Virus record (IMG/VR): IMGVR_UViG_3300031825_000013
Location: 1 to 59,918 of that record
Reading direction: 5' to 3' (one strand)
Source: a virus
Length of the DNA: 59,918 bases
How positions within the stretch are numbered: the first letter of the stretch is position 1; each line of letters begins with the position of its first letter. The notes under the pieces are model-generated. The model did not search any database and was not told the origin of the DNA. It worked only from the letters and a program-made list of their open reading frames with translations. Position numbers and translations under genes: made by a program. Shown piece after piece: positions 21,718-30,778 of this stretch.

Positions 21718-22764
21718 ATGTCCCAATTCAGCTACGCAACGCCCGCCGGGCGAATCAACGAAGTCAAAGGCGAGATCCTCGCCCACGCCATCCCCAAGGA
21801 AGTCCTCGGGATCACGGGCCAGCAGAAGAAGATCCCCAAGAACAGCGGCGACAACGTGACGTTCCGGCGCTACCTGCCCTACGGCGGCGCCACCACGTCG
21901 GCCACGACCATCAACCAATGGACCGTCACCCTCGCGGCCCACGCCACCCAGGAAGGCGTGACCCCGCCGGCCGACACGCTCGTCCCGCAGGACATCAGCG
22001 TCACCCTCACGCAGTACTCGTGCCTCTACATGTACACCGACAAAACGGCGGAAATGTACGAGGACGACATCCCGTCCGAGATGAAGAAGCAGGTCGGCGA
22101 GCGCATGGGGCTGGTGCGCGAGATGGTCCGCTGGGGAGCGCTCAAGGCGTGTTCCAACGTGTTCTACGCCGGCGGCACGACCCGCCTGACGGTGGACGAG
22201 CCCGTGAGCATCAACTTCCTGCGCCGCATCTCGCGTTCGCTCCTGGCGAACCGCGCATCGACCATCACCCGCATCCTCGCCCCGAGCGCCAACTACAACA
22301 CGGCGCCCGTGGAGGCCGCGTTCCTCGTCTTCTGCCACACCGACGTGGAATCCGACATCCGCGACCTTCCTGGCTTCAAGGAAGTGGCGGCCTACGGCCA
22401 GCGCAAGCCGGTTCACGAAATGGAGATCGGCAGCGTCGACCGCTTCCGCTTCATCGTGAGCCCGGAACTGTCGTCCATCCCGGACTCCGGGGCGGCCCAA
22501 GGTTCCACGGGCCTCTACTACACCACCGCGAACACCGCGATCGACGTGTACCCGATGATCGTCGTGGCCGAAGACGCATGGGGTGAAGTCGCCCTTCGCG
22601 GGTCCGAGTCCTTCGACCTCACGGACCTCAAGCCCGGCCAGAAGGACAAGAGCGACCCCCGTGGCCAGCGCGGCTACGTCGGCGCCGGCTTCTGGTCCGC
22701 CGCGAAGGTCCTCAACGACGGCTGGATGGCCGTCGGCGAAGTCGGCGTGAAGGCCCTGACGTAA
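21718..22764 (+). CDS. Major capsid protein, N4-gp56 family, 348 aa
   Basis: The N-terminus is MSQFSYATPAGRINEVKGEIL. The family pattern continues with IPKNSGDNVTFRRYLPYGGAT, DISVTLTQYSCLYMYTDKTAEMYEDD, TRILAPSANYNTAPVEAAFLVFCHTDVESDIRDLPGFKEVA and the C-terminal GQRGYVGAGFWSAAKVLNDGWMAVGEV. This is the HK97-fold coat of N4-gp56 type. The scaffold precedes it. Confidence 0.93.
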   Translation: MSQFSYATPAGRINEVKGEILAHAIPKEVLGITGQQKKIPKNSGDNVTFRRYLPYGGATTSATTINQWTVTLAAHATQEGVTPPADTLVPQDISVTLTQYSCLYMYTDKTAEMYEDDIPSEMKKQVGERMGLVREMVRWGALKACSNVFYAGGTTRLTVDEPVSINFLRRISRSLLANRASTITRILAPSANYNTAPVEAAFLVFCHTDVESDIRDLPGFKEVAAYGQRKPVHEMEIGSVDRFRFIVSPELSSIPDSGAAQGSTGLYYTTANTAIDVYPMIVVAEDAWGEVALRGSESFDLTDLKPGQKDKSDPRGQRGYVGAGFWSAAKVLNDGWMAVGEVGVKALT

Positions 22765-22780
22765 TCCATCAACTACTAGA

Positions 22781-22802
22781 GCGGCCCCCTTCGGGGGGCT
22801 GC
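22781..22802 (+). other. Stable intercistronic hairpin
   Basis: GCGGCCCCC-TTCG-GGGGGCTGC forms a 9-bp stem with a UUCG loop after the coat gene but has no U-tract. It may stabilise the coat mRNA or attenuate transcription. Confidence 0.6.
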
Positions 22803-22821
22803 ACAACAAGGAGACAACACC

Positions 22822-23331
22822 ATGTCCGGCAACAACCAACGCAAGGTTCCGGGGCTGACGATCAACCAGATCAGCGCCGCGCTCGTCAAGGGCAGCAACA
22901 AGAGCTACTCCACCACGGTCACGACCCAGTGCGTCATCAATGGCAAGTTCGCCACCGCCCTGACGGCGCAGACGAACCAAGCCGTCCCGACCACCGACCA
23001 CGCGACCAGCGCCGCCTTCGTGGCGCAGACCGACGACACGGCCTGCTGCTACGTCATGGGCATCAACGCCGCGGGCACCATCAAGGCATGCCAGGGCCCC
23101 ATCGTCTCGACCGAAGTGGGCGTGACGACCACGGCCGGCGCGTTCCGTGATGCGCCTCCGTTCCCGACCGTCCTTCCCGACGACTTCTGCCCGCTGGCCT
23201 ACACGATCGTCCGCACGGCGCCCTCAGCCGCGAACTGGACCTTCGGGACGGACAACTGGGCCGCGACGGGTGTGACCACGCTCGAGTTCGTGAACGTCGC
23301 CACGCTGCCCGATCGCCCGCAGACCGCGTAA
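22822..23331 (+). CDS. Capsid decoration-type protein A, 169 aa
   Basis: Starts after AAGGAG. A beta-rich protein with SYSTTVTTQCVINGKFATAL, TTDHATSAAFVAQ and a C-terminal LPDRPQTA. It is paralogous to the next gene, with the same start (MSGN-QR), the TTDH-T-A-F motif and the LPDRPQ ending. Location after the coat suggests decoration or head-completion, not proven. Confidence 0.65.
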   Translation: MSGNNQRKVPGLTINQISAALVKGSNKSYSTTVTTQCVINGKFATALTAQTNQAVPTTDHATSAAFVAQTDDTACCYVMGINAAGTIKACQGPIVSTEVGVTTTAGAFRDAPPFPTVLPDDFCPLAYTIVRTAPSAANWTFGTDNWAATGVTTLEFVNVATLPDRPQTA

Positions 23332-23343
23332 GGAGAACGAGCC

Positions 23344-23850
23344 ATGTCCGGCAATGCCCAACGGCAACTCCGCGGGTTCACGGGGGCTTTCAAGAGCTCC
23401 GCGCTCACCGCAACCGGCACGGAGACGGTTCACGACTCGACCGTCGCCATGCCCTTCTCCATCAACGGGAAGCTCTACTCCAAGTCGGGCACCAACGCCG
23501 ACCAAACGACCCCGACCACCGACCACAACACCGGAGCCAACTTCATCGGCCTGGTTGGAAAGGCGGTAGGCGGCCAGGGGTGCGTCTTCGTGTGGGCCTA
23601 CAACTCCAGCGGAACGGTCAAGGTCATGCAGGGCAACGTCTGCACGTTGGACGACGCCGGCACGTTCCTCAATGAGTTCCCGCAGTTTCCCTTCGTCCCC
23701 GACGACGTGTGCCCGTTCGCCTACATGGTGAGCAAGCACTACTCCGAGGCGACGACGTTCTCGTTCGGAACCTCGAACTGGAATACCACGGGGTATAGCC
23801 ACGCGATTATCAACGTGATGCAGCTCCCCGATCGTCCTCAAGTCGCATAG
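23344..23850 (+). CDS. Capsid decoration-type protein B (paralogue of A), 168 aa
   Basis: MSGNAQRQLRGFTGAFKSS, then VAMPFSINGKLYSKSG, TTDHNTGANFIGLVG and LPDRPQVA at the end align along the whole length with the gene at 22822-23331, so this is a tandem duplication that diverged strongly in the middle. It starts after AAGGAG. Confidence 0.65.
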   Translation: MSGNAQRQLRGFTGAFKSSALTATGTETVHDSTVAMPFSINGKLYSKSGTNADQTTPTTDHNTGANFIGLVGKAVGGQGCVFVWAYNSSGTVKVMQGNVCTLDDAGTFLNEFPQFPFVPDDVCPFAYMVSKHYSEATTFSFGTSNWNTTGYSHAIINVMQLPDRPQVA

Positions 23851-23907
23851 CCAGAAAGCGGGCTGGCCTGACTCCGGCTCCCAAGAATCCTCATAAGGAG
23901 CCTCACC

Positions 23908-24537
23908 ATGAACCTCTGGAAATCTTTCCACAACGCAACCCTCACGGGCATCACCAACGTCAAGAACACGTTCAAGCTCGGCGGAACGGAAGTCACCGCC
24001 ACGGCGGCCGAACTGAACGCGCTCGATGGCATCACGGCGACCGTCTCGGAACTCAACATCATGTCGGGCGTGACCGCGACCGCGGCCGAACTCAACCGCT
24101 CGACCGACATCTCGGCGCGGATCGTCACCACGACCGCCACCGCCCTGTCCCTGACGGTGACACAGCACGCGGAGCGGGTGGTGCTCATCAACACCAACTC
24201 GACCGTGGCCAATACGTTCACGCTGCCCGCTGCCAGCGGGTCGGGGGCGAAGTTCACCCTCATCAACGGCATTGCCCAGACGCAGGGCTCGATCGTTGTG
24301 GCGGCCAACGGAACGGACGTGATGAAGGGCGGCGTCATCATCGCCGATACCACGGCCGAGACCGCGGCGGGCTTCCTGACCTCTGCCACCAGCGACAAGT
24401 ACACCTTCAACCTGACGACGATGGGCGGCCTGGGAGCGGACAAGGTGGAGGCGTGGGACGTGGCCGCGAACACCTGGCAGGTGCAGATCACCGCGTTTGG
24501 CTCCGGCACTCTCGCTACCGGCTTCGCCGCGACGTAA
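23908..24537 (+). CDS. Head-fibre-like protein with TATAAELN repeats, 209 aa
   Basis: Residues ~25-70 carry three repeats of the type VTATAAELNALDGI / VSELNIMSGV / TATAAELNRS, the signature of phage head fibres (phi29 gp8.5-like). A beta-rich C-terminal domain follows (RVVLINTNSTVANTFTLPAAS... FTLINGIAQTQGSIVV). It probably trimerises on the capsid. Confidence 0.75.
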   Translation: MNLWKSFHNATLTGITNVKNTFKLGGTEVTATAAELNALDGITATVSELNIMSGVTATAAELNRSTDISARIVTTTATALSLTVTQHAERVVLINTNSTVANTFTLPAASGSGAKFTLINGIAQTQGSIVVAANGTDVMKGGVIIADTTAETAAGFLTSATSDKYTFNLTTMGGLGADKVEAWDVAANTWQVQITAFGSGTLATGFAAT

Positions 24538-24547
24538 CAGGACTCGA

Positions 24548-24573
24548 CGGGGCGGGGCTTCGGCCCGGCCCCG
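24548..24573 (+). other. GC-rich hairpin downstream of the head-fibre gene
   Basis: CGGGGC-GG-GGC-TTC-GGC-CC-GGCCCCG is a long GC stem without a U-tract. It could slow transcription or protect the upstream mRNA. Confidence 0.5.
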
Positions 24574-24643
24574 CTGTCAGACCGGACGGCGGCTCTCCGG
24601 TGAGTACGCACCGCCACTAATCTTTCCTCCTGACAGGGACACC

Positions 24644-25186
24644 ATGAAACGGAGCCTTTTGCTCGGCTGTGGGAACTCGCACGTCAAGAAGCTGCAATTC
24701 GGCGGGGAGAAGTGGCTCGGGAAACTCACCACGCTCGACATGGACCCCAACTGCGGGGCCGATGTGGTGATGTCGCTCGACTTCCTCGGGCAGCGGTCCT
24801 GGCGACATCCGTTCGGCAAGAGACTCCCGTTCCCCGACAACACGTTCGACGAGCTGGCCAGTTACGACTGTCTCGAGCACGTCGGCCGGCAAGGAGACTG
24901 GAAGGGCTACTTCCAGGAGTTCGGCGAGTACCACCGGGTCTTGAAGCCAGGCGGCATCTTCGGAATTCTTGTGCCGATCGGCGAGGATGCTCTTGCAGAC
25001 CCGGGGCATACCCGCTTTTTCCAGTTCAACTACTTCGGGTTTCTCTCGCAGGAGTTCTACGCGAGGAACCTGTCGATGGGGACGACCTGCACCGACTATC
25101 GGTGGTTCTGGAAGAAGAACTTCGAGGTGGTGTACTTGGCGAAGGTCGAAGAGCACCACATCGCCTGTGTGTTGAGGAAGGCATGA
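24644..25186 (+). CDS. SAM-dependent methyltransferase (class I), 180 aa
   Basis: MKRSLLLGCGNSHVKKL contains motif I (LLGCGNS). LTTLDMDPNCGADVVMSL is motif II. FPDNTFDELASYDCLEHVGR and FGEYHRVLKPGGIFGILVPIG are the Methyltransf_11 post-motifs. The substrate is unknown. It overlaps a glycosyltransferase (ATGA), and both sit between head and tail genes, so they may modify a virion protein or surface sugar. The frame extends upstream, but the ATG at 24644 has the first plausible context. Confidence 0.85.
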   Translation: MKRSLLLGCGNSHVKKLQFGGEKWLGKLTTLDMDPNCGADVVMSLDFLGQRSWRHPFGKRLPFPDNTFDELASYDCLEHVGRQGDWKGYFQEFGEYHRVLKPGGIFGILVPIGEDALADPGHTRFFQFNYFGFLSQEFYARNLSMGTTCTDYRWFWKKNFEVVYLAKVEEHHIACVLRKA

Positions 25187-25881
25187 GCGCCCTCAACATC
25201 AAGCTCGACAATCTCTCGGTGATGATCGGGATTCCCTCGACGCGAGACTTCGACCCGCGAGTAGTCAAGAGCCTCCTGAATACGTTTCGCCTCTGCTGGC
25301 AAATCGGAATTCCCTGCCACTTCGGGGAGGTCTACGGCAACGCCGTGATCCAGTGGGCGCGGGACGAGGTGATCGAGGAGTTCCTCAAAAGCGATGCCAC
25401 GCGCCTCTTCCTGATCGACTCCGACATCGTGTGGAAGCCGGAGGACTTCATGCGGATGCTGGCGCTGACTCAGCTTCGTGAAGTCGTGTGCGCCACCTAC
25501 CCGGCGAAGATTGACCAGCCGACGTTTTACGTCAATCACGACAAGACGCAGCCCGTCGTTGCGGACAGCCTGGGACTCCTCGACATCTGGGGGGTCGGCC
25601 TCGGATTCACCGTTGTACGCCGGGAAGTCATCGAAGCCCTGGTGAAGAAAGCCCCGCGCATCTACGACGAGATTTCCGGCAGGGAGCTAGCGGAAGTGTT
25701 TCGCGTGGGCAGCGTGCAGTCTGACGGTCGTAGAAGCCGCCGCGGGGAGGACATGGCGTTCTTCCGCGACATCATCGACCTTGGCTACAAGGTGTTGCTC
25801 GACCCCGAGGTTTCGCTGGGGCACATCGGCACGAAGGTTTACACGGGCTCCGTGAAGGACGCCCTGAGAGTTTCACCGTAG
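25183..25881 (+). CDS. Glycosyltransferase-like protein (GT-A fold), 232 aa
   Basis: The beginning NLSVMIGIPSTRDFDPRVVKSLLN and the middle RLFLIDSDIVWKPEDFMRML show a GT-A nucleotide-binding half with a DSD (DxD-type) metal motif. Later GLGFTVVRREVIEAL and RRGEDMAFFRDIIDLGYKVLLDPEVSLGHIG contain the usual ED and final His. It probably transfers a sugar. It is coupled to the methyltransferase by ATGA and ends before a strong terminator. Confidence 0.8.
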   Translation: MSALNIKLDNLSVMIGIPSTRDFDPRVVKSLLNTFRLCWQIGIPCHFGEVYGNAVIQWARDEVIEEFLKSDATRLFLIDSDIVWKPEDFMRMLALTQLREVVCATYPAKIDQPTFYVNHDKTQPVVADSLGLLDIWGVGLGFTVVRREVIEALVKKAPRIYDEISGRELAEVFRVGSVQSDGRRSRRGEDMAFFRDIIDLGYKVLLDPEVSLGHIGTKVYTGSVKDALRVSP

Positions 25882-25911
25882 GACCGTTGCCTGACCAACG
25901 TCGGGTTTTCT

Positions 25912-25940
25912 GAGGGGGCTTCGGCCCCCTCTTCTTTTTT
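25912..25940 (+). terminator. Rho-independent terminator
   Basis: GAGGGGGC-TTCG-GCCCCCTC followed by TTCTTTTTT. An eight-base-pair stem closing the head/modification block. Confidence 0.92.
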
Positions 25941-25950
25941 GGAGGAACGC

Positions 25951-26457
25951 ATGCCCAGAGCATCCAGCAAGCCGGCCATCAAGTCGCGTCCGCGCGTCGA
26001 TACCAACGAGCAACCGATCGGTCAGGCCGGCACCGTCACCATGAGCCCAACCGGGGAGGCTGTTCTCGACCGGCCGGAGATCCAGGTCGTCGAAGGCCCG
26101 ATGGACCAAGCCAAGAAAGACAAGATGGCGCTGCTGGCCTTCATGGACGAGATCGTGACGGTCAACGTCCACGCGCCTACCGACAAGTACGAGCCGCAGT
26201 TCGTGCAACTGTGGAACGACGGGCGGATTCAGGTCATCCCCAGGGGCATCGACACGCCGGTCAAGCGCAAGTACATCGAAGTCCTCGCGCGGATGAAGAC
26301 CGACACGTTCCGTAACGAGGAGTTCCGGGACATGGACGGCAACAACTCCGTGCGCTGGCCCAAGACGACGGGGCTGCGCTACCCGTTCGCCGTGATCGAG
26401 GACCGCAACCCCAGGGGTCTCTCGTGGCTGCGCTCGATCCTCGCCGAAGCCGCCTGA
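25951..26457 (+). CDS. Hypothetical structural-region protein, 168 aa
   Basis: The ATG at 25951 follows GGAGGAACGC. The core KDKMALLAFMDEIVTVNVHAPTDKYEPQFVQLWNDGRIQVI...VKRKYIEVLARMKTD resembles conserved podoviral proteins located between capsid and adaptor genes. Function is unknown. Confidence 0.7.
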   Translation: MPRASSKPAIKSRPRVDTNEQPIGQAGTVTMSPTGEAVLDRPEIQVVEGPMDQAKKDKMALLAFMDEIVTVNVHAPTDKYEPQFVQLWNDGRIQVIPRGIDTPVKRKYIEVLARMKTDTFRNEEFRDMDGNNSVRWPKTTGLRYPFAVIEDRNPRGLSWLRSILAEAA

Positions 26458-26458
26458 C

Positions 26459-26671
26459 GTGGACTACACCTCATGGACGGTTCCGGCCCTCAAGGCGGAG
26501 TACGCCAAGCAGGCGGCCATCCATGAGGCCGCTGCGGTAGAGCGCAAGGCCGTCGCAGAGGAACTCGAGCGCAGGAAGCGCGAGGCGGGGCTTCGCATGA
26601 AGCTCAACCAGCTCTCCGCTGACGACATCGCCACCCTCAAGGAAGTCCTCTCGGAGTACCCGAAAGCATGA
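26459..26671 (+). CDS. Small helical protein, 70 aa
   Basis: A GTG start one base after the previous stop. MDYTSWTVPALKAEYAKQAA is followed by a charged coiled coil and LSADDIATLKEVLSEYPKA. It overlaps the adaptor gene (ATGA). Function unknown. Confidence 0.7.
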   Translation: MDYTSWTVPALKAEYAKQAAIHEAAAVERKAVAEELERRKREAGLRMKLNQLSADDIATLKEVLSEYPKA

Positions 26672-27363
26672 GTACCTTCCTGCAACTGTGCGTTCACGCG
26701 CGGCGCGAGTGCCGGATTGCGGGCACCGGCCCCACGGCGGTTACTAGCCAAGTCGGGGAACTGGAGCGCCTGGTCAACTGGGTCGCCAATGCCTATACGG
26801 AGATCCAGAACAAGCACCCCAACTGGCGGTGGCTGCGCTCGAGCTTCACCGCGGCCACGGTTGCCAGTGATGACACCTACGCCTACGGGGACCTGACCGA
26901 CACCGGGACTTCCACAGCCATTACCCGGCTGTCTAGCTTCCTGCCCCACGAGTTCAAGATTTACCTGACCTCTGCTGGTGTTGGGACGCAGCACTGGCTC
27001 ACCTACTGGCAGTGGGACGACTTCCGGCGCGTCTACCGCATCGGCACGCAGAACGACGGCTACCCCTCTGTCGTCACCATCGACCCCGCAAACCAAGTCG
27101 TTCTCGGGGCCAAACCCGATGCGATCTACACCGTCACAGGCGACTACCAGAAGTCGGCCCAGATCCTCGCTGCGGACGGGGATACCCCGGAAATGCCGTC
27201 GCAGTTCCACTACCTGATCGTCTATGAGGCCGTGAGGAAGTACGCGGCCGAAGTTGGGGACCCGGGGCTTTGGGCGGCTTCGAAGGACGAGGCGGCCCAG
27301 ATGTGGCGAGACCTGCGCCAGAACCAGCTTCCGCCGTCGAACTACGGGAACCCGCTCGCGTGA
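26668..27363 (+). CDS. Head-tail adaptor protein, 231 aa
   Basis: STFLQLCVHARRECRIAGTGPTAVTSQVGELERLVNWVANAYTEIQNKHPNWRWLR is the N-terminal pattern of phage adaptor proteins that bind the portal. FHYLIVYEAVRKYAAEVGDPGLW...KDEAAQMWRDLRQNQLP is the C-terminal helix pair. Position after the head genes agrees. Confidence 0.8.
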   Translation: MSTFLQLCVHARRECRIAGTGPTAVTSQVGELERLVNWVANAYTEIQNKHPNWRWLRSSFTAATVASDDTYAYGDLTDTGTSTAITRLSSFLPHEFKIYLTSAGVGTQHWLTYWQWDDFRRVYRIGTQNDGYPSVVTIDPANQVVLGAKPDAIYTVTGDYQKSAQILAADGDTPEMPSQFHYLIVYEAVRKYAAEVGDPGLWAASKDEAAQMWRDLRQNQLPPSNYGNPLA

Positions 27364-29417
27364 GACAGCTTCCCTCGACCCCGACGCAGACGCAATTCAT
27401 TTCGTTCAACGGGGGTCTTGATGTCGTCACGCCGCCGCTTCTGATTCCCCCGGGGTATTGCCGGGGGGCGCAGAACTACGAGCAGGACATCAACGGGGGC
27501 TATACCCGGATCACGGGCTACGAGAGATTCAGCGGCCAGGCGAAGCCCTCCGATGCGGCCTACGGGGTCTTGACCTGCACGATCACGGGCTCCGTGTCCT
27601 TGGGGGATGTGCTCACCGACGCTGCTGGAACTTCCTACGGCACCGTCATCGCCCTGCCTACGGGTCAGGCCGTGATGACGCTCTTCACCGGGACGTTCAC
27701 GACCGGCGACATCAAGGTCGGTGGAGTCACGGTGGGGACCTGCACCGGGGGCCAGGTCATCGACGGCGCTTCCACGGCCTTGCTGCACGCGCAGTACAAG
27801 AACCTCGCCGCCGATGTGTACCGCGCCCTGATCGCTACGGTTCCGGGGTCGGGGTCCATTCTCGGTGTGTGGATGTTCAACGATGTGGTGTACGCCTTCC
27901 GCAACAACGCCGGGGCAACGGCGGTGGACATGTACAAATCCACGACCGGCGGGTGGAGTCTTGTGGCTCTCGGGCGGCAGGTTTCTTTCACCTCTGGAGG
28001 GACTTACACCATCGCCGAGGGGGACACGATCACCGGGGCGACCTCCGCAGCCACGGCGGTCATTACGCGAGTCGTCCTGACCTCTGGAACCTGGGCCGCC
28101 GGAACAGCCGCAGGGAAGCTCATCTTCGCTTCTCAAACCGGGACGTTCCAGTCTGAGAACCTCAACGTCGGCGCGAACCTCAACGTGGCGACCATCGGAG
28201 GAAACTCGTCCGCAATCACGATGGGGACCGTTGGGGGTCGATTCGAGTTCGTCAACGCGAACTTCGGCGGAGCCGCCAACACAACCCGCGTCTACGGGTG
28301 CGATGGCAAGAACAAGGGATTCGAGTGGGACGGGACGGTCTTTGTCCCCATCGATACCGGCATGACGACGGACGCGCCCAGTCATGTCGTCGTGCATCAC
28401 AACCAACTGTTCTTCTCCTTCGTGGGCTCTGTTCAACACTCGTCTCCAGGCTCCCCCTATGTTTGGAGCGCCATCACCGGAGCCTCGGAGCTTGCGATGG
28501 GCGACACCGTGACTGGGTTCATGGTGCAGCCAGGGTCTACCTCTTCGGCGACGCTCTCGATCTTCACGCGCAACTCCAGTGCCGTGCTCTACGGAACCGG
28601 GGTCGCAAGCTGGGTGCTGGTTTCGTACAAGCAAGAGGCGGGTGCTATCGCCTGGTCGATCCAGCGGATCGGCAACACGATCATGCTCGATGACCGCGGC
28701 TTGGTGGACATGAGGACCGCGCAGGAATACGGCAACTTCATCGACGCGACTTTCAGTGAGCGCATCCAGACCTGGTTGAACACGCGCCGCACGACCGTCA
28801 CCGCCTCTTGTGTCTCTCGGGACAAGTCGCAATACCGGCTCTTCTTTTCGGACAAGTCCGCCCTCTACGTGACCTTCAAGAACACGAAGGTCCTGGGGAT
28901 GATGCCGCAGCTTTTCACGGATCAAGTGACGTGCGCCTACTCTGGGGAGATGAACGACGGCTCCGAAGCCGCGTTCTTCGGTTCCACCGATGGCTTCGTC
29001 TATCAGATGGAAAAGGGCACGAGCTTCGATGGGGATGCGATAGAAGCAAAACTTCACATGGTCTTCAACCACGCCGGAAGTCCAAGGCTTCTCAAGGGCT
29101 TCAAGAGCGCGATGTTCGAGATCGGTGGAGACGGCTACGCCTCGTTCAACGCGAGCTACGACCTGGGGTACGGCTCGACCAATTATGAGCAAGGCACAAG
29201 CACCGCGATCGATGCCGCTTTGAGACCCGCCTATTGGGACTCGTTCACCTGGGATGCGTTTACATGGGACGGAACCAATCTCCTGCCGCAAGAAATGTCC
29301 CTTGCGGGAACTGCCGAAAACATCAGCATCAAGATCCTCTCCAATGAGGACTACTACGCGCCGACTCACCTGACGGGGGTCATCTTGCACTTCAAACCCC
29401 GCAGGCAGTTGAGGTAG
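27360..29417 (+). CDS. Tail/neck structural protein, 685 aa
   Basis: The GTG at 27360 overlaps the adaptor stop; the longer frame upstream is the adaptor's shadow. TQFISFNGGLDVVTPPLLIPPGYCRGAQNYEQDINGGYTRITGYERF is a conserved beginning of podoviral neck or stabilisation proteins that seal the portal-tail joint. Later segments form many beta strands (GKNKGFEWDGTVFVPI, GEMNDGSEAAFFGSTDGFVYQM, AYWDSFTWDAFTWDG). It may be the tail nozzle; exact role not fixed. Confidence 0.72.
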   Translation: MRQLPSTPTQTQFISFNGGLDVVTPPLLIPPGYCRGAQNYEQDINGGYTRITGYERFSGQAKPSDAAYGVLTCTITGSVSLGDVLTDAAGTSYGTVIALPTGQAVMTLFTGTFTTGDIKVGGVTVGTCTGGQVIDGASTALLHAQYKNLAADVYRALIATVPGSGSILGVWMFNDVVYAFRNNAGATAVDMYKSTTGGWSLVALGRQVSFTSGGTYTIAEGDTITGATSAATAVITRVVLTSGTWAAGTAAGKLIFASQTGTFQSENLNVGANLNVATIGGNSSAITMGTVGGRFEFVNANFGGAANTTRVYGCDGKNKGFEWDGTVFVPIDTGMTTDAPSHVVVHHNQLFFSFVGSVQHSSPGSPYVWSAITGASELAMGDTVTGFMVQPGSTSSATLSIFTRNSSAVLYGTGVASWVLVSYKQEAGAIAWSIQRIGNTIMLDDRGLVDMRTAQEYGNFIDATFSERIQTWLNTRRTTVTASCVSRDKSQYRLFFSDKSALYVTFKNTKVLGMMPQLFTDQVTCAYSGEMNDGSEAAFFGSTDGFVYQMEKGTSFDGDAIEAKLHMVFNHAGSPRLLKGFKSAMFEIGGDGYASFNASYDLGYGSTNYEQGTSTAIDAALRPAYWDSFTWDAFTWDGTNLLPQEMSLAGTAENISIKILSNEDYYAPTHLTGVILHFKPRRQLR

Positions 29418-29419
29418 CC

Positions 29420-30568
29420 ATGGCCAACGACTTCTTCACCAAAACAGGAGTACCGAGCACCGGGGCTGCGGGCACGTCATCGACGATCCGGGCCGAGATC
29501 GCGTTGATTGAGGCGGCCTTCGACAAGATGCCGACGCTCACGGCCAATGGGTCCAAGGCCGTTGCAATCAACGCTGGGGCCACGGCCCTTGAAGCGGTAG
29601 CGGTTACGGGTACGGGGAGCTTCGTCCGGGCCTCGTCCCCGACGCTCGTTACGCCGGTTCTTGGTGTGGCTACGGCAACATCGATCAACAAGATCACGTT
29701 CACGCAACCCGCGACCAGCGCGACCCTGACCATCGCCGACGGCAAGACGCTCACCGCCTCGAACACAATCACCTTCACCGCGACGGATGGGGCGACGCTC
29801 GCCATTGGCGCAGGCGGGACGCTGGGCACCGGCGCCTACGCAACCATTGCGAACTACGCGCCGCTGGCAAGCCCCGTCTTTACCGGGTATGTCGGCATCG
29901 GCAACTCGTCCGCCTCCGATATGGACGCGCTCAACGGAGCCGGGAGGCTTGTCGTCGGCGATGGGTCCGCCGCAAGTGCGGGCGCGACGATCTACGGCTC
30001 GGCACTAAATGTTCTCGCATTTGCGGATGCCCTGACCGCTGGCGGCTCTGCTGCTGGCTCCATCGTCTATGACCATGCGACGGACAAGCTGTCGCTTTCC
30101 ACTGCCGGAATTCCCAGAGCGCACATAGACGAAACCGGGCTTGAGGTCCCCGCGCTGATTACCGCGACCGGTGGGCAGATCAAATTCCCCGCCACCCAAG
30201 TCCCATCAGCGGACGCGAACACGCTGGACGACTACGAGGAAGGCTCTACTACCCCGGGCGCAACGGCTGGTAGTGGGACGTTCACTACCGTCGCGTGCGC
30301 GTTGAAATATACGAAGATCGGGAATCGGTGCCTTTTCAATACGACGGTAACGATCACGACGAACGGGACCGCCGCCACGTATGTAAGTGTGCCGCTGCCC
30401 TTTGCGGCGGCAGAGATCACGGCATGCGCTGGTGTTGAAACCGCAGTAACGGGGGCGGCGTTAGCGGCTTACGCCAACGGGTCGAATCTCATCATTCGTA
30501 AATATGATGCCACCTATCCCGGTGCCGACAGCTACGTGTTGAGCGTCTCGGGTGTCTGCCGCGTGTAG
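29420..30568 (+). CDS. Tail fibre / receptor-binding protein, 382 aa
   Basis: MANDFFTKTGVPSTGAAGTSSTIRAEI is an N-terminal virion-attachment segment. A Ala/Thr/Gly-rich beta region follows. The C-terminus has LDDYEEGSTTPGATAGSGTF...CALKYTKIGNRCLFNTTVTI, a motif common at the tips of podoviral fibres. It is likely to be a major host-range determinant. Confidence 0.8.
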   Translation: MANDFFTKTGVPSTGAAGTSSTIRAEIALIEAAFDKMPTLTANGSKAVAINAGATALEAVAVTGTGSFVRASSPTLVTPVLGVATATSINKITFTQPATSATLTIADGKTLTASNTITFTATDGATLAIGAGGTLGTGAYATIANYAPLASPVFTGYVGIGNSSASDMDALNGAGRLVVGDGSAASAGATIYGSALNVLAFADALTAGGSAAGSIVYDHATDKLSLSTAGIPRAHIDETGLEVPALITATGGQIKFPATQVPSADANTLDDYEEGSTTPGATAGSGTFTTVACALKYTKIGNRCLFNTTVTITTNGTAATYVSVPLPFAAAEITACAGVETAVTGAALAAYANGSNLIIRKYDATYPGADSYVLSVSGVCRV

Positions 30569-30614
30569 GCCACACCAAGGGCCGTTGTCACTCTACTCGC
30601 CATCTAGGAAAACC

Positions 30615-30776
30615 ATGGATCGCCCAGACCTTATCGCCGGGAATCTAGCCGACCAACGCAACCATGCGTTGAACGGACTCGCCGTTGCTCTTGCGGACCT
30701 TGCGCTGGCGAATGAGCGCATCAAGGCGCTTGAGGCGGAAATCGATGCGCTGAAAAACAAACCTGAAGAGGCGTGA
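30615..30776 (+). CDS. Small coiled-coil protein, 53 aa
   Basis: MDRPDLIAGNLADQRNHALN leads into a leucine-rich coiled coil (LALANERIKALEAEIDALKN). The ATG at 30615 is the first in the intergenic space. It overlaps the next gene. It could be a fibre chaperone, by position only. Confidence 0.65.
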   Translation: MDRPDLIAGNLADQRNHALNGLAVALADLALANERIKALEAEIDALKNKPEEA

Positions 30777-30778
30777 CC

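Noticed and set aside
27342-29390. 682-aa minus-strand ORF opposite the neck protein gene
   Set aside because: Antisense shadow; the opposite frame has conserved podoviral motifs and coupled starts.
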